A DNA stretch of 22,113 nucleotides from Euryarchaeota archaeon RBG_13_57_23 (GTDB lineage Archaea; Thermoplasmatota; Thermoplasmata; UBA10834): positions 1-22,113 of the forward strand of contig MGVW01000011.1 in the NCBI GenBank assembly GCA_001800675.1, in the 5' to 3' direction. Positions 13,454-19,951 of this stretch are shown piece after piece; position 1 is the stretch's first letter, and each line of letters starts with the position of its first letter. Below the pieces are notes generated by a model. It saw only the letters and a program-made list of their open reading frames with translations, did not search any database and was not told the DNA's origin. The position numbers and the translations under genes were made by a program.

Positions 13454-14776
13454 ATGAGGATATGTGTTGTAGGTGCGGGCTATGTCGGGCTCGCAACAGC
13501 AGTGATGTTTGGGAAACTCGGACACGAAGTGGTCTGTGCCGATGTCGATAGGAAGAGGGTCAAGCTCGTACGGAACGGGAGCCTGCCGTTCCATGAGCCC
13601 CATCTCGAGCGGGAGCTGACGAAACTCGTCAAGAAGGGCGTCCTCACTGCGACCGAATCCACCGCTCGAGCTGCTGAGGATTCCAATTTCGTATTCATCT
13701 GCGTGCAGACGCCGTCTCTGCCGCTTGGCCGCATCGATACGAGGCCAGTTGAGATCGCGAGCATGAATGTGGGCGAAGCGCTGAGAGACTCCGACGACTA
13801 CAAGGTGATTGTAGTGAAGAGCACGGTCGTCCCTTCGACGACGGACTCCTTGGTCAAGCCGATCATTGAGGAGGCTTCCGGTAAGAGGTCGGGTGATGAC
13901 TTCGGGCTGTGCATGAACCCAGAGTTCCTTCAAGAGGGTCGCGCTCTCAAGGACAGCATGCAACCTTCGCGCATCGTCGTGGGCTCTGGTGACAGGAGAG
14001 CGGGCAACCTTTTGATGGGTCTGTACGAGCCGTTGACCGCTCCAAAGATCATGACCGACCTACGCTCAGCTGAGATGATCAAGTACGCCTCGAACGTTGG
14101 CCTCGCGACCAAGATATCTTACGCAAACGAGATTGCCAACATGTGCGTCCGGCTCGGCATCGACTCCGAGCCCGTGCTGAAGGCGGTTGGGATGGATCCG
14201 AGGATTGGCCCGCAGTTCCTCAAGCCCGGTCTGGGATTCGGCGGAAGTTGCCTTCCGAAGGACGTCAAGGCTTTGCTGGACAAGGCGAAGAGTGAAGGCT
14301 ACGAATCCAAGCTCCTCACATCCATACTGGCGATAAACGAACAGCAGCCGCTCGAGGGGATCAGACTGCTGGAGACAGCGGTTGGGGATCTGGCCGGGAA
14401 GCGGGTTGCCGTGCTCGGCCTCTCGTTCAAGGGCGGTGTGGATGACATCAGGGAGTCCCGAGCGGTACCCTTGATCAAGCAGCTGGTGGCGAAGGGTGCC
14501 ACTGTTGTCGCCTACGACCCGATGGCGATGGACAGCTTCAGGAAGGTCATGCCGAAGATCGAATACGCCCCGACAGCAGCGGATTGCATTCGAGGCGCCG
14601 ATGGGTGCATAGTTCAGGCTGATTGGGCGGAGTTCAAGCGCCTCAGCAAGAGCGCCTTCCGGCGAATGAAGAAACCGATAGTCGTTGATGGGCGCAGATT
14701 CATGGACCCGGACTCTGTGAGGAAAGCGGGAGCCAAGTATCTGGGCATCGGCTACGGTACGGCTGGCCAGCAGTGA
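13454..14776 (+). CDS. ugd: UDP-glucose 6-dehydrogenase
   Basis: A 440-residue enzyme that would oxidise UDP-glucose twice at C6 with NAD+ to give UDP-glucuronate. The NAD-binding GAGYVGL is at residues 7-13. NPEFLQEG lies at 155-162, the UDP-glucose-type version of this motif, whereas UDP-GlcNAc/ManNAc enzymes usually carry ExxxPG-type variants. Lys210 and Asn214 (EMIKYASN) and the catalytic Cys266 in GFGGSCLPKD (261-270) follow, then the C-terminal Rossmann domain with GLSFKGGVDDIRESR. Length and all key residues are normal. Its gene is divergent from galU, which would supply its substrate. It remains possible that it uses UDP-GlcNAc, feeding the 3-amino-sugar genes, but the motif argues for UDP-glucose. 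Confidence 0.92.
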   Translation: MRICVVGAGYVGLATAVMFGKLGHEVVCADVDRKRVKLVRNGSLPFHEPHLERELTKLVKKGVLTATESTARAAEDSNFVFICVQTPSLPLGRIDTRPVEIASMNVGEALRDSDDYKVIVVKSTVVPSTTDSLVKPIIEEASGKRSGDDFGLCMNPEFLQEGRALKDSMQPSRIVVGSGDRRAGNLLMGLYEPLTAPKIMTDLRSAEMIKYASNVGLATKISYANEIANMCVRLGIDSEPVLKAVGMDPRIGPQFLKPGLGFGGSCLPKDVKALLDKAKSEGYESKLLTSILAINEQQPLEGIRLLETAVGDLAGKRVAVLGLSFKGGVDDIRESRAVPLIKQLVAKGATVVAYDPMAMDSFRKVMPKIEYAPTAADCIRGADGCIVQADWAEFKRLSKSAFRRMKKPIVVDGRRFMDPDSVRKAGAKYLGIGYGTAGQQ

Positions 14777-14792
14777 CACCAGCCTGCAAATC

Positions 14793-14816
14793 ATAATATG
14801 GGGCGAGTGGTTTAAG
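14793..14816 (+). promoter_or_regulatory. Two possible TATA elements before the first GT2 gene
   Basis: ATAATAT (14793-14799) and TTTAAG (14811-14816). The second is 27 nt from the ATG at 14840 (MKISIILN...), suggesting a leaderless start three codons inside the longer frame. The first would give a leader of about 8 nt to the ATG at 14831. Confidence 0.4.
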
Positions 14817-14830
14817 AAAGTGTCAGTTTC

Positions 14831-15676
14831 ATGGACAAGATGAAGATCAGCATCATACTGAATCTGCTCAACGAGACGAAGCACATAAGGGACCTGCTGG
14901 ACAGCCTCGTGATCCAAGAAGGACCTCTCGAAATCATCGTTGTGGACGCCGGGAGTTGGGACGGCACACCTGAGGCTGTCAAGAGATACATGGAGACGCA
15001 CCCGGGTGTGATCGAACTATACCATCGCCCGGGGACTCGTGGGGAGAGCACTAATTTCGGCATCCTGAAGGCGAAAGGCGAGGCGATTGCGACGGTAGGT
15101 GGGGACTGCATCGCCAACCCATTCTGGCTGAAGGAGCTCAGGAAAACCCTGGGGCAGTACGACATCGCCGCAGGCAAGACGATCAACATAGGCTATCAAG
15201 CGTTCGAGAAGCTCGAGAGGGTCGAGCTGTATCACCGCGGAATGGACATATCATACCCCAGCGGGAACATGGCCTGGCGCAAGAAGGTCATCGATGACGT
15301 GGTCGGGTTCGACCCGTGGTTCGTGACCGCCGAGGACATAGACCTGAACTTCAGAGCGGTCGCGTTGGGCTACACCCTGGGGCACAACGAGAATGCGCTC
15401 ATATACCACCGCATGAAAGAGAGCTTCATGAAGTTCTTCAAGCAGGCCTTCTGGAACGGTTGGGGCAGGAAGCAGCTGACGATGAAGCATGGACGGCTCT
15501 GGTCCAGTTACAAACCCCAGAGGCTGCTGGAGACGTCGAAGTCGTTCTGGGCGCTGGCCAGGCTGGCATTCGCTGTGCTTGGCTATGTCATCTGCAAGTT
15601 CTACGAGAAGTCGCCGTACACGCTGCCTGCCGGGAAGAAGATGAAGCGTTTCAGGTTCGTCTTCCCGGGGCGGTGA
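14831..15676 (+). CDS. GT2-family glycosyltransferase with C-terminal membrane helix
   Basis: A 281-residue GT-A-fold glycosyltransferase. ISIILNLLNET (residues 6-16) and IIVVDAGSWDGT (35-46) are the nucleotide-binding strands. TVGGDCIANP (88-97) occupies the DxD position but only the last Asp (92) is present. PSGNMAWRK (143-151) and TAEDIDLNFRA (166-176) give the acceptor region and catalytic-base motif. A hydrophobic stretch at about 239-258 suggests membrane attachment, followed by a basic end. It probably adds a sugar to a lipid-linked or surface glycan; the donor is unknown. The start may be ATG 14840 instead (see promoter). The next glycosyltransferase begins 4 nt after its stop, so both share an operon. 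Confidence 0.9.
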   Translation: MDKMKISIILNLLNETKHIRDLLDSLVIQEGPLEIIVVDAGSWDGTPEAVKRYMETHPGVIELYHRPGTRGESTNFGILKAKGEAIATVGGDCIANPFWLKELRKTLGQYDIAAGKTINIGYQAFEKLERVELYHRGMDISYPSGNMAWRKKVIDDVVGFDPWFVTAEDIDLNFRAVALGYTLGHNENALIYHRMKESFMKFFKQAFWNGWGRKQLTMKHGRLWSSYKPQRLLETSKSFWALARLAFAVLGYVICKFYEKSPYTLPAGKKMKRFRFVFPGR

Positions 15677-15680
15677 TCGC

Positions 15681-16352
15681 ATGCCAGAAGGGTTAGTCTC
15701 TGTCGTCATCCCGACCATGAATGAGGAGGGGAGCATCGGGACTGTCATCGACGAGGTCAGGAAGTCCCTCGCATCGCGTCCGTTCGAGATATTGGTGGTC
15801 GACACCAACTCGAAGGACAGGACCCGGGAGATAGCCCGCGAGAAGGGCGCGGTCGTCCTCGACGAACCGAGGCGGGGGTATGGTCGGGCGTACAAGACCG
15901 GTTTTGAGAAAGCGTCGGGGGAATTTATCGTCACGCTCGATGCGGACATGACCTACCCAGCGGAGGACATCCCGGGGCTTTTGGACATGCTGGAGAGCAA
16001 ACAGCTCGATTTCATCACCACCAACCGATTCGCGCGCATGCAGAAGGGAGCGATGAGCGCCAAGCACAGGTTTGGCAACTGGGTGCTATCGGTTACGACG
16101 CGGGTCCTCTTCCGGGTGAAGCTCAAGGATTCTCAGAGTGGCATGTGGGTTTTCCGCAAGGCCGTTCTCAAGGACCTGGAAGTCGAGAGCGATGGCATGG
16201 CGTTCTCGGAGGAAATCAAGGTAGAGGCATTCAGGAAGAAGCGGGCCACGGAAGTGCCGATAACGTATCGCATCAGGGTCGGCGAGGTCAAGCTGAGCAG
16301 TTGGCGGGACGGCATTGGCAACCTGAAGTACCTCTTCAAGAAGCGCTTCTAG
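15681..16352 (+). CDS. Polyprenyl-phosphate glycosyltransferase, DPM1-like GT2
   Basis: A 223-residue GT2 enzyme resembling dolichol-phosphate mannosyltransferase (DPM1) and archaeal AglJ-type enzymes. It has VSVVIPTMNEEGSIG (residues 6-20), VVDTNSKDRT (39-48), GYGRAYKTGF (67-76), the metal-binding DAD (87-89) and DSQSGMWVFRK (150-160), all standard for this subfamily. It lacks the C-terminal membrane segments of some bacterial relatives, so it is DPM1-length. It would transfer a hexose from an NDP-sugar to dolichyl phosphate as donor or first sugar for N-glycans. It follows the other GT2 by 4 nt with GGTGAT upstream. Its TAG stop overlaps the stop of the convergent protease gene by three bases. 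Confidence 0.9.
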   Translation: MPEGLVSVVIPTMNEEGSIGTVIDEVRKSLASRPFEILVVDTNSKDRTREIAREKGAVVLDEPRRGYGRAYKTGFEKASGEFIVTLDADMTYPAEDIPGLLDMLESKQLDFITTNRFARMQKGAMSAKHRFGNWVLSVTTRVLFRVKLKDSQSGMWVFRKAVLKDLEVESDGMAFSEEIKVEAFRKKRATEVPITYRIRVGEVKLSSWRDGIGNLKYLFKKRF

Positions 16353-18217
16353 GCGGCTCGTTGCTTCTTCTTGAAGTCCACATACATCATGATGGAGAAT
16401 GCAAGGACGAAGAGTCCTGGAAGGATGGAGAAGAGCAGTAGCACATAGAAGTCCGTCTGCTGTTGGATTTCTTCATGGAGTATCTCGATGTCCACGGTGG
16501 CATGGTCGTCCGGGACGAAGGCATGCGAGGTCGACACTATGACACCTGCCTCGTTGAGCACTTCTATCTGGACCAGTTGTCCGACCGCGACCTGCGTCGG
16601 TACGGCCAATCGCGCGTAGAACTTGCCGCTCACCGCTTCGGCGTAGTCGGTCAGGTTCGTCGAGACAACTCTCACGTCGTACCCTTCGGACACGCTTGTT
16701 CCGTCGAGCAGCAATTGCACTTCGATGGTGGATGCGCCGTGCAGTGTGATGCTCAACTCACTGTACGAGACAGCCGATCCGTTGACGCTGGCGCTGGCTG
16801 ATACTATCAAATCGCCCGCGATGCCTGATATCGTGATCGAGCTCGCATCGGATTCGTAGGTCTTGACGTAGGTCATTCCGTGTGGAGAGTCCCTGAAGAC
16901 CCACGCCGTCACATTTGGATAAGGGTTCGACCACGCGAGCGCGGCCAGATCCATCTTCCCATCGCTATCAGAATCCCCATAGTAGATGACGGGCCCAACC
17001 TCGCTCTCGTTTGTCTGCGCGACCAGTCTCGCCGATTTCCCGAACTCGTCCCAATTGGTCGTTGAGAGATCGAGGTCCAGATACCTCGTGTCGAACAGAG
17101 ACGTGCTTGGGGCATAGATGATCGCTCCAGTGGCGCCAGTCACATTGATGCCGTCTAGCGGGTCGGGATGGTCGAACTTGTCAAAGCGCGTGACCATCTT
17201 CGAGTAAGCGACGAAGACATCTGTAGCCAAAGCCTTCATTTCGAGCGGGACATCCGAGCCACTCAGTCGTACTAGGAAGTCGCCGATGTCAAAGGTCCAC
17301 TCGGCGTCGTAGCATTCGGCGCTCGCCATGGCGGTATGAATGCTCGAGTGGAAGATGCTGTCATATCTCAGTCCCTGTTCCGACAGCTTGATGAGGGCGT
17401 TTATCACAGACGCTATCTCTGCTAGGTCGAACACAGCGAGGGTCGCGGAATTCTGGGAGTTGACTGCCGACCACGCAATGTACTCATCTACGATTACTCC
17501 TCCAAAAGCGGCTGGCTCCTGATTTGGGGCTTCCTCAAGGGCGGTGAGTATCTGGTAGTAGGGGAACCCCTGGTACGGTATGTTTGTTTGGGCCGCCACG
17601 AAGTAATCGGCGCATGCCCGCACCTGATAGAGGGTTTCGAAGGTCGCCTCGACGCAGGCATCGACTGCTATCATGTCGAGCGACCGGCCGAGCGTTGAGC
17701 GCGCGTCCGAGAGCCCCTCCTTCAGCTCGACAAGCGTCAACATGTCGATTCCGTCGAGGCAGAGGCCGTCCCATCCAGCACCATGCCCCCAGAGTATGAG
17801 GACATATCTGTCCGCTGGCCAGTGAGACGTGCTGAATTTGATGAAGTTGGCTAGTGTTGTTGCGTCACCAGTGTTGACCTCCCCGCTAGGTCCGATCACT
17901 TCATCATTGTCGTCGACGGTGGTTGAGACGATCGTCATTTGATCGGGGTTTGGATCGTGCTGCACGTCTAGTATGCGGGAATTGCCTTCGCCGGGCTCGT
18001 CCAACAAGACTAGAATGCTGGTTCCGGGAGCCTGTTGCGCGGCCTCCATCGCGTTGATGTTATCCCCCGATGGCAGAGGGCTCGTCGAGTCGTTTGCCAT
18101 GTAGACCATCACGGTCCAGCTTGTGTCCGCCCCCGATGATCTGCCTGCTGTGCCCAGCATTGCGGAGGTTACGAGAAGGACAACAATGCATGCCAAGAGA
18201 ATCCGCGGGGGTCGCAT
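16349..18217 (-). CDS. Secreted, membrane-anchored clostripain-family (C11) cysteine protease
   Basis: A 622-residue surface protein, numbered from ATG 18217. A signal-like hydrophobic segment lies at about 6-25. The C11 domain starts at SWTVMVYMANDS (33-44). It carries the catalytic His145 in LWGHGAGW and Cys188 in VDACVEA, the His/Cys dyad of clostripain-family peptidases. A DSDSDGKMD loop (415-423) resembles a calcium-binding DxDxDG motif. Beta-rich domains follow, then a membrane helix at about 590-613 and a basic tail (KKKQR). The active domain would therefore face outside. Six N-x-S/T sequons are present (Asn 42, 358, 403, 435, 479, 521). An upstream in-frame ATG at 18247 adds ten residues, but a TATA-like element at 18243-18249 lies 29 nt before 18217. 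Substrate is unknown. Confidence 0.9.
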   Translation of the reverse strand: MRPPRILLACIVVLLVTSAMLGTAGRSSGADTSWTVMVYMANDSTSPLPSGDNINAMEAAQQAPGTSILVLLDEPGEGNSRILDVQHDPNPDQMTIVSTTVDDNDEVIGPSGEVNTGDATTLANFIKFSTSHWPADRYVLILWGHGAGWDGLCLDGIDMLTLVELKEGLSDARSTLGRSLDMIAVDACVEATFETLYQVRACADYFVAAQTNIPYQGFPYYQILTALEEAPNQEPAAFGGVIVDEYIAWSAVNSQNSATLAVFDLAEIASVINALIKLSEQGLRYDSIFHSSIHTAMASAECYDAEWTFDIGDFLVRLSGSDVPLEMKALATDVFVAYSKMVTRFDKFDHPDPLDGINVTGATGAIIYAPSTSLFDTRYLDLDLSTTNWDEFGKSARLVAQTNESEVGPVIYYGDSDSDGKMDLAALAWSNPYPNVTAWVFRDSPHGMTYVKTYESDASSITISGIAGDLIVSASASVNGSAVSYSELSITLHGASTIEVQLLLDGTSVSEGYDVRVVSTNLTDYAEAVSGKFYARLAVPTQVAVGQLVQIEVLNEAGVIVSTSHAFVPDDHATVDIEILHEEIQQQTDFYVLLLFSILPGLFVLAFSIMMYVDFKKKQRAA

Positions 18218-18242
18218 CCGGTGGGTATTAGCGCTGGCTGGG

Positions 18243-18249
18243 TACATAA
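18243..18249 (-). promoter_or_regulatory. TATA-like element of the C11 protease gene
   Basis: Minus-strand ATTATGTA region, centre 18246, 29 nt from ATG 18217. It overlaps the alternative ATG at 18247, which would then not be transcribed. Confidence 0.4.
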
Positions 18250-18273
18250 TGTTTCATTCGGAACATACGGATT

Positions 18274-18828
18274 CTACACGATGTTGGCAGCGGCAAGTGC
18301 GAACTTGATTGACGTTTTGAACTTGCTCAGGTTCTTCCTCTGATATAGACAGGCTGCTGGATGATATGAGACGATGAATCTCGTCGGTTTGCCAGCAATG
18401 ACGATTCGAGTCTCCTTGCCCACCATCTCCGACATGTTCTTCGAATCCCCAAGAAAATGCTTCGCAACTGTCTGACCAAGCGCGCACACAACGTCCGGAG
18501 CAATCTCTTGGAGTTCGCGGTCTAGGTACAGGGATGTGCAGGTCGAGATTTCGTCCTTCCGCGGGCGTCTGTTCTTCGGGGGCCTGCACTTGACGAGGTT
18601 CGTGATCCGCACTCGTTCTCTGCTGACGCCGGCAGCTTCGAGCGCGTCGTCGAGGATCATGCCGGCCCTGCCGACGAACGGCTGGCCCTTCAGATCCTCG
18701 TCCTTTCCAGGAGCTTCACCTACGAAGACTATCTTGGCGGAGCACGGGCCGACTCCGGGGACGACCTTGGTCCTGTTCTTCGAGAGCCTACACTTCCGAC
18801 AACCTGGATCCACTGTCCCGCAGCTCAT
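18274..18828 (-). CDS. udg: Family-4 (Fe-S) uracil-DNA glycosylase
   Basis: A 184-residue DNA repair enzyme that would remove uracil from deaminated DNA. Four cysteines match the 4Fe-4S ligands of family-4 enzymes: Cys10 and Cys13 (CRKC), Cys81 (NLVKCRPP) and Cys97. Motif GEAPGKDED is at residues 37-45, with GQPFVGRAG (48-56) next to it. VSYHPAACLY near residues 153-162 is the C-terminal motif containing the conserved His. The size is normal for archaeal family-4 glycosylases. The gene overlaps the upstream pyrE stop by 4 nt (ATGA), with AAGGA 7 nt before the start, so its translation is tied to a pyrimidine synthesis gene. It is the last gene in the carS-pyrE-udg run. Confidence 0.93.
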   Translation of the reverse strand: MSCGTVDPGCRKCRLSKNRTKVVPGVGPCSAKIVFVGEAPGKDEDLKGQPFVGRAGMILDDALEAAGVSRERVRITNLVKCRPPKNRRPRKDEISTCTSLYLDRELQEIAPDVVCALGQTVAKHFLGDSKNMSEMVGKETRIVIAGKPTRFIVSYHPAACLYQRKNLSKFKTSIKFALAAANIV

Positions 18829-19328
18829 ACGAGGTCCTTCGCCTTGAAGAGCGAGATGAGCTCTATTCCATGCTCGATCAGCGCGTTCGTGGCCCCTTCT
18901 TCCCTGTCGACAACGACGATCGCTCTCGACACCTGGGCGCCCTTCCCTCGGAGGGCGTTCACAACTCTCATCGTGGAACCACCAGTCGTGGCCACATCTT
19001 CCACTATTACGAACCGCTCGCCGGGGACGACCTCCCCTTCAATCAGTTCCTTAGTCCCGTGGTCCTTAGGCTCCTTCCTGACCATCACGAACGGCTTGTT
19101 GGTCTCAAGGGCGACGGCGACCGCGAGGGGGACGGCTCCCAAAGCCATCCCCGCAATCTTCTGCGCGTCTCCAACATGCCCGGCCATCTCTCGGCCGATC
19201 TCGCGCAGCACCATCGGGTTCGTGCTCGCGCGCTTGATGTTCACGAAGTAGTTGCTCTTCTTCCCAGACGCGAGGATGAACTCGCCAGTCTGGACGACCT
19301 TCAAATCCATCAGCATCTGCTTCAGCAT
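18825..19328 (-). CDS. pyrE: Orotate phosphoribosyltransferase
   Basis: A 167-residue enzyme converting orotate and PRPP to orotidine 5'-phosphate in de novo pyrimidine synthesis. SGKKSNYFVN (residues 21-30) is the orotate-side motif, RKEPKDHGT (84-92) the flexible catalytic loop, and VIVEDVATTGGST (107-119) the PRPP-binding signature. I start at ATG 19328, preceded by GAGGG at 8 nt. An in-frame ATG at 19352 lies inside the carS coding end and gives an odd MFHGEGKS extension. With this start, pyrE begins 10 nt after the carS stop. The overlap with udg downstream shows a tightly coupled operon. Confidence 0.94.
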   Translation of the reverse strand: MLKQMLMDLKVVQTGEFILASGKKSNYFVNIKRASTNPMVLREIGREMAGHVGDAQKIAGMALGAVPLAVAVALETNKPFVMVRKEPKDHGTKELIEGEVVPGERFVIVEDVATTGGSTMRVVNALRGKGAQVSRAIVVVDREEGATNALIEHGIELISLFKAKDLV

Positions 19329-19338
19329 GCTCTTTCCC

Positions 19339-19902
19339 TCACCATGGAACATCCTTCTTTCCCATCTTATAACCTATGATATTCACTCCTCTGTGCAGAA
19401 GCGGAACTATGATCAAGAACAGGACCAGCCCGAAGATCCCGTTCCCGTCCACGTAGTGGTCGAAGAACCATCCGGGCTGGAACACAAGCACCATCAGGAT
19501 CGCGCCTGCGACGAAGTTGTACTGATCGAGCACAGGGGCCTTGTCTCCTCGGCCTAGCTGGAGCCTCCTCTTCAGGAGCGAGCCCGCGGAGTCCCCCAAC
19601 ATCGAGCCGAAGGCGAGGCTGAGGACAACACACGCTGCGCCCGGGAGGTCTCCGTAGCCCAAGGTCTCCTCTGTGTTCAGTCCGATCGAGAGGCCAATCA
19701 ACAAGAACCCCAAGACCGTCCCAGAGATGGCTCCTCCGAAGAACCCGCGCCAGGTCTTTCCGTCCCCCAGGATCCTCTTCCCTCTCCAGAATCTGCCGAA
19801 ATCCATTGGCCGGCCACCCCCGAACAGGACCGCGGCGGAATTGGGCACGAGCGCGGGAAGCATCAAGAGCACCCCAGCCAGCGCAGCCTCGAGCGGGGTC
19901 AT
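19339..19902 (-). CDS. carS: CDP-archaeol synthase (DUF46)
   Basis: A 187-residue integral membrane enzyme that uses CTP to activate unsaturated archaetidic acid, making CDP-archaeol for polar lipid synthesis. GDGKTWRGFFGG (residues 46-57), GDSAGSLLKRR (103-113) and the LDQYNFV segment (125-131) are the conserved blocks of the CarS/CdsA-like family. Hydrophobic helices lie around 5-25, 53-75, 85-101, 131-145 and 155-170. The gene is a strong sign of an archaeal genome. ATG 19902 is 28 nt from a TATA-like element, so leaderless initiation is likely. It is the first gene of the carS-pyrE-udg operon. Confidence 0.94.
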   Translation of the reverse strand: MTPLEAALAGVLLMLPALVPNSAAVLFGGGRPMDFGRFWRGKRILGDGKTWRGFFGGAISGTVLGFLLIGLSIGLNTEETLGYGDLPGAACVVLSLAFGSMLGDSAGSLLKRRLQLGRGDKAPVLDQYNFVAGAILMVLVFQPGWFFDHYVDGNGIFGLVLFLIIVPLLHRGVNIIGYKMGKKDVPW

Positions 19903-19926
19903 GGCAGGGCATATCGTGGAAGGGCG

Positions 19927-19934
19927 TAATAATC
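19927..19934 (-). promoter_or_regulatory. TATA box of the carS-pyrE-udg operon
   Basis: Minus-strand GATTATTA, centre about 19930, 28 nt from ATG 19902. It sits in the 49-nt gap after the helicase gene, so the operon can be transcribed independently. Confidence 0.55.
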
Positions 19935-19951
19935 TGAGCGCATCCCGGGAC

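Noticed and set aside
13454..14776. Calling the dehydrogenase a UDP-GlcNAc (WbpA) enzyme to complete the 3-amino-sugar route
   Set aside because: NPEFLQEG and the galU neighbour favour UDP-glucose; kept only as an alternative.
14066..15001. Long minus-strand open frame across the UDP-glucose dehydrogenase and GT2 genes
   Set aside because: It is antisense to two complete enzymes and spans their intergenic region, with no family features.
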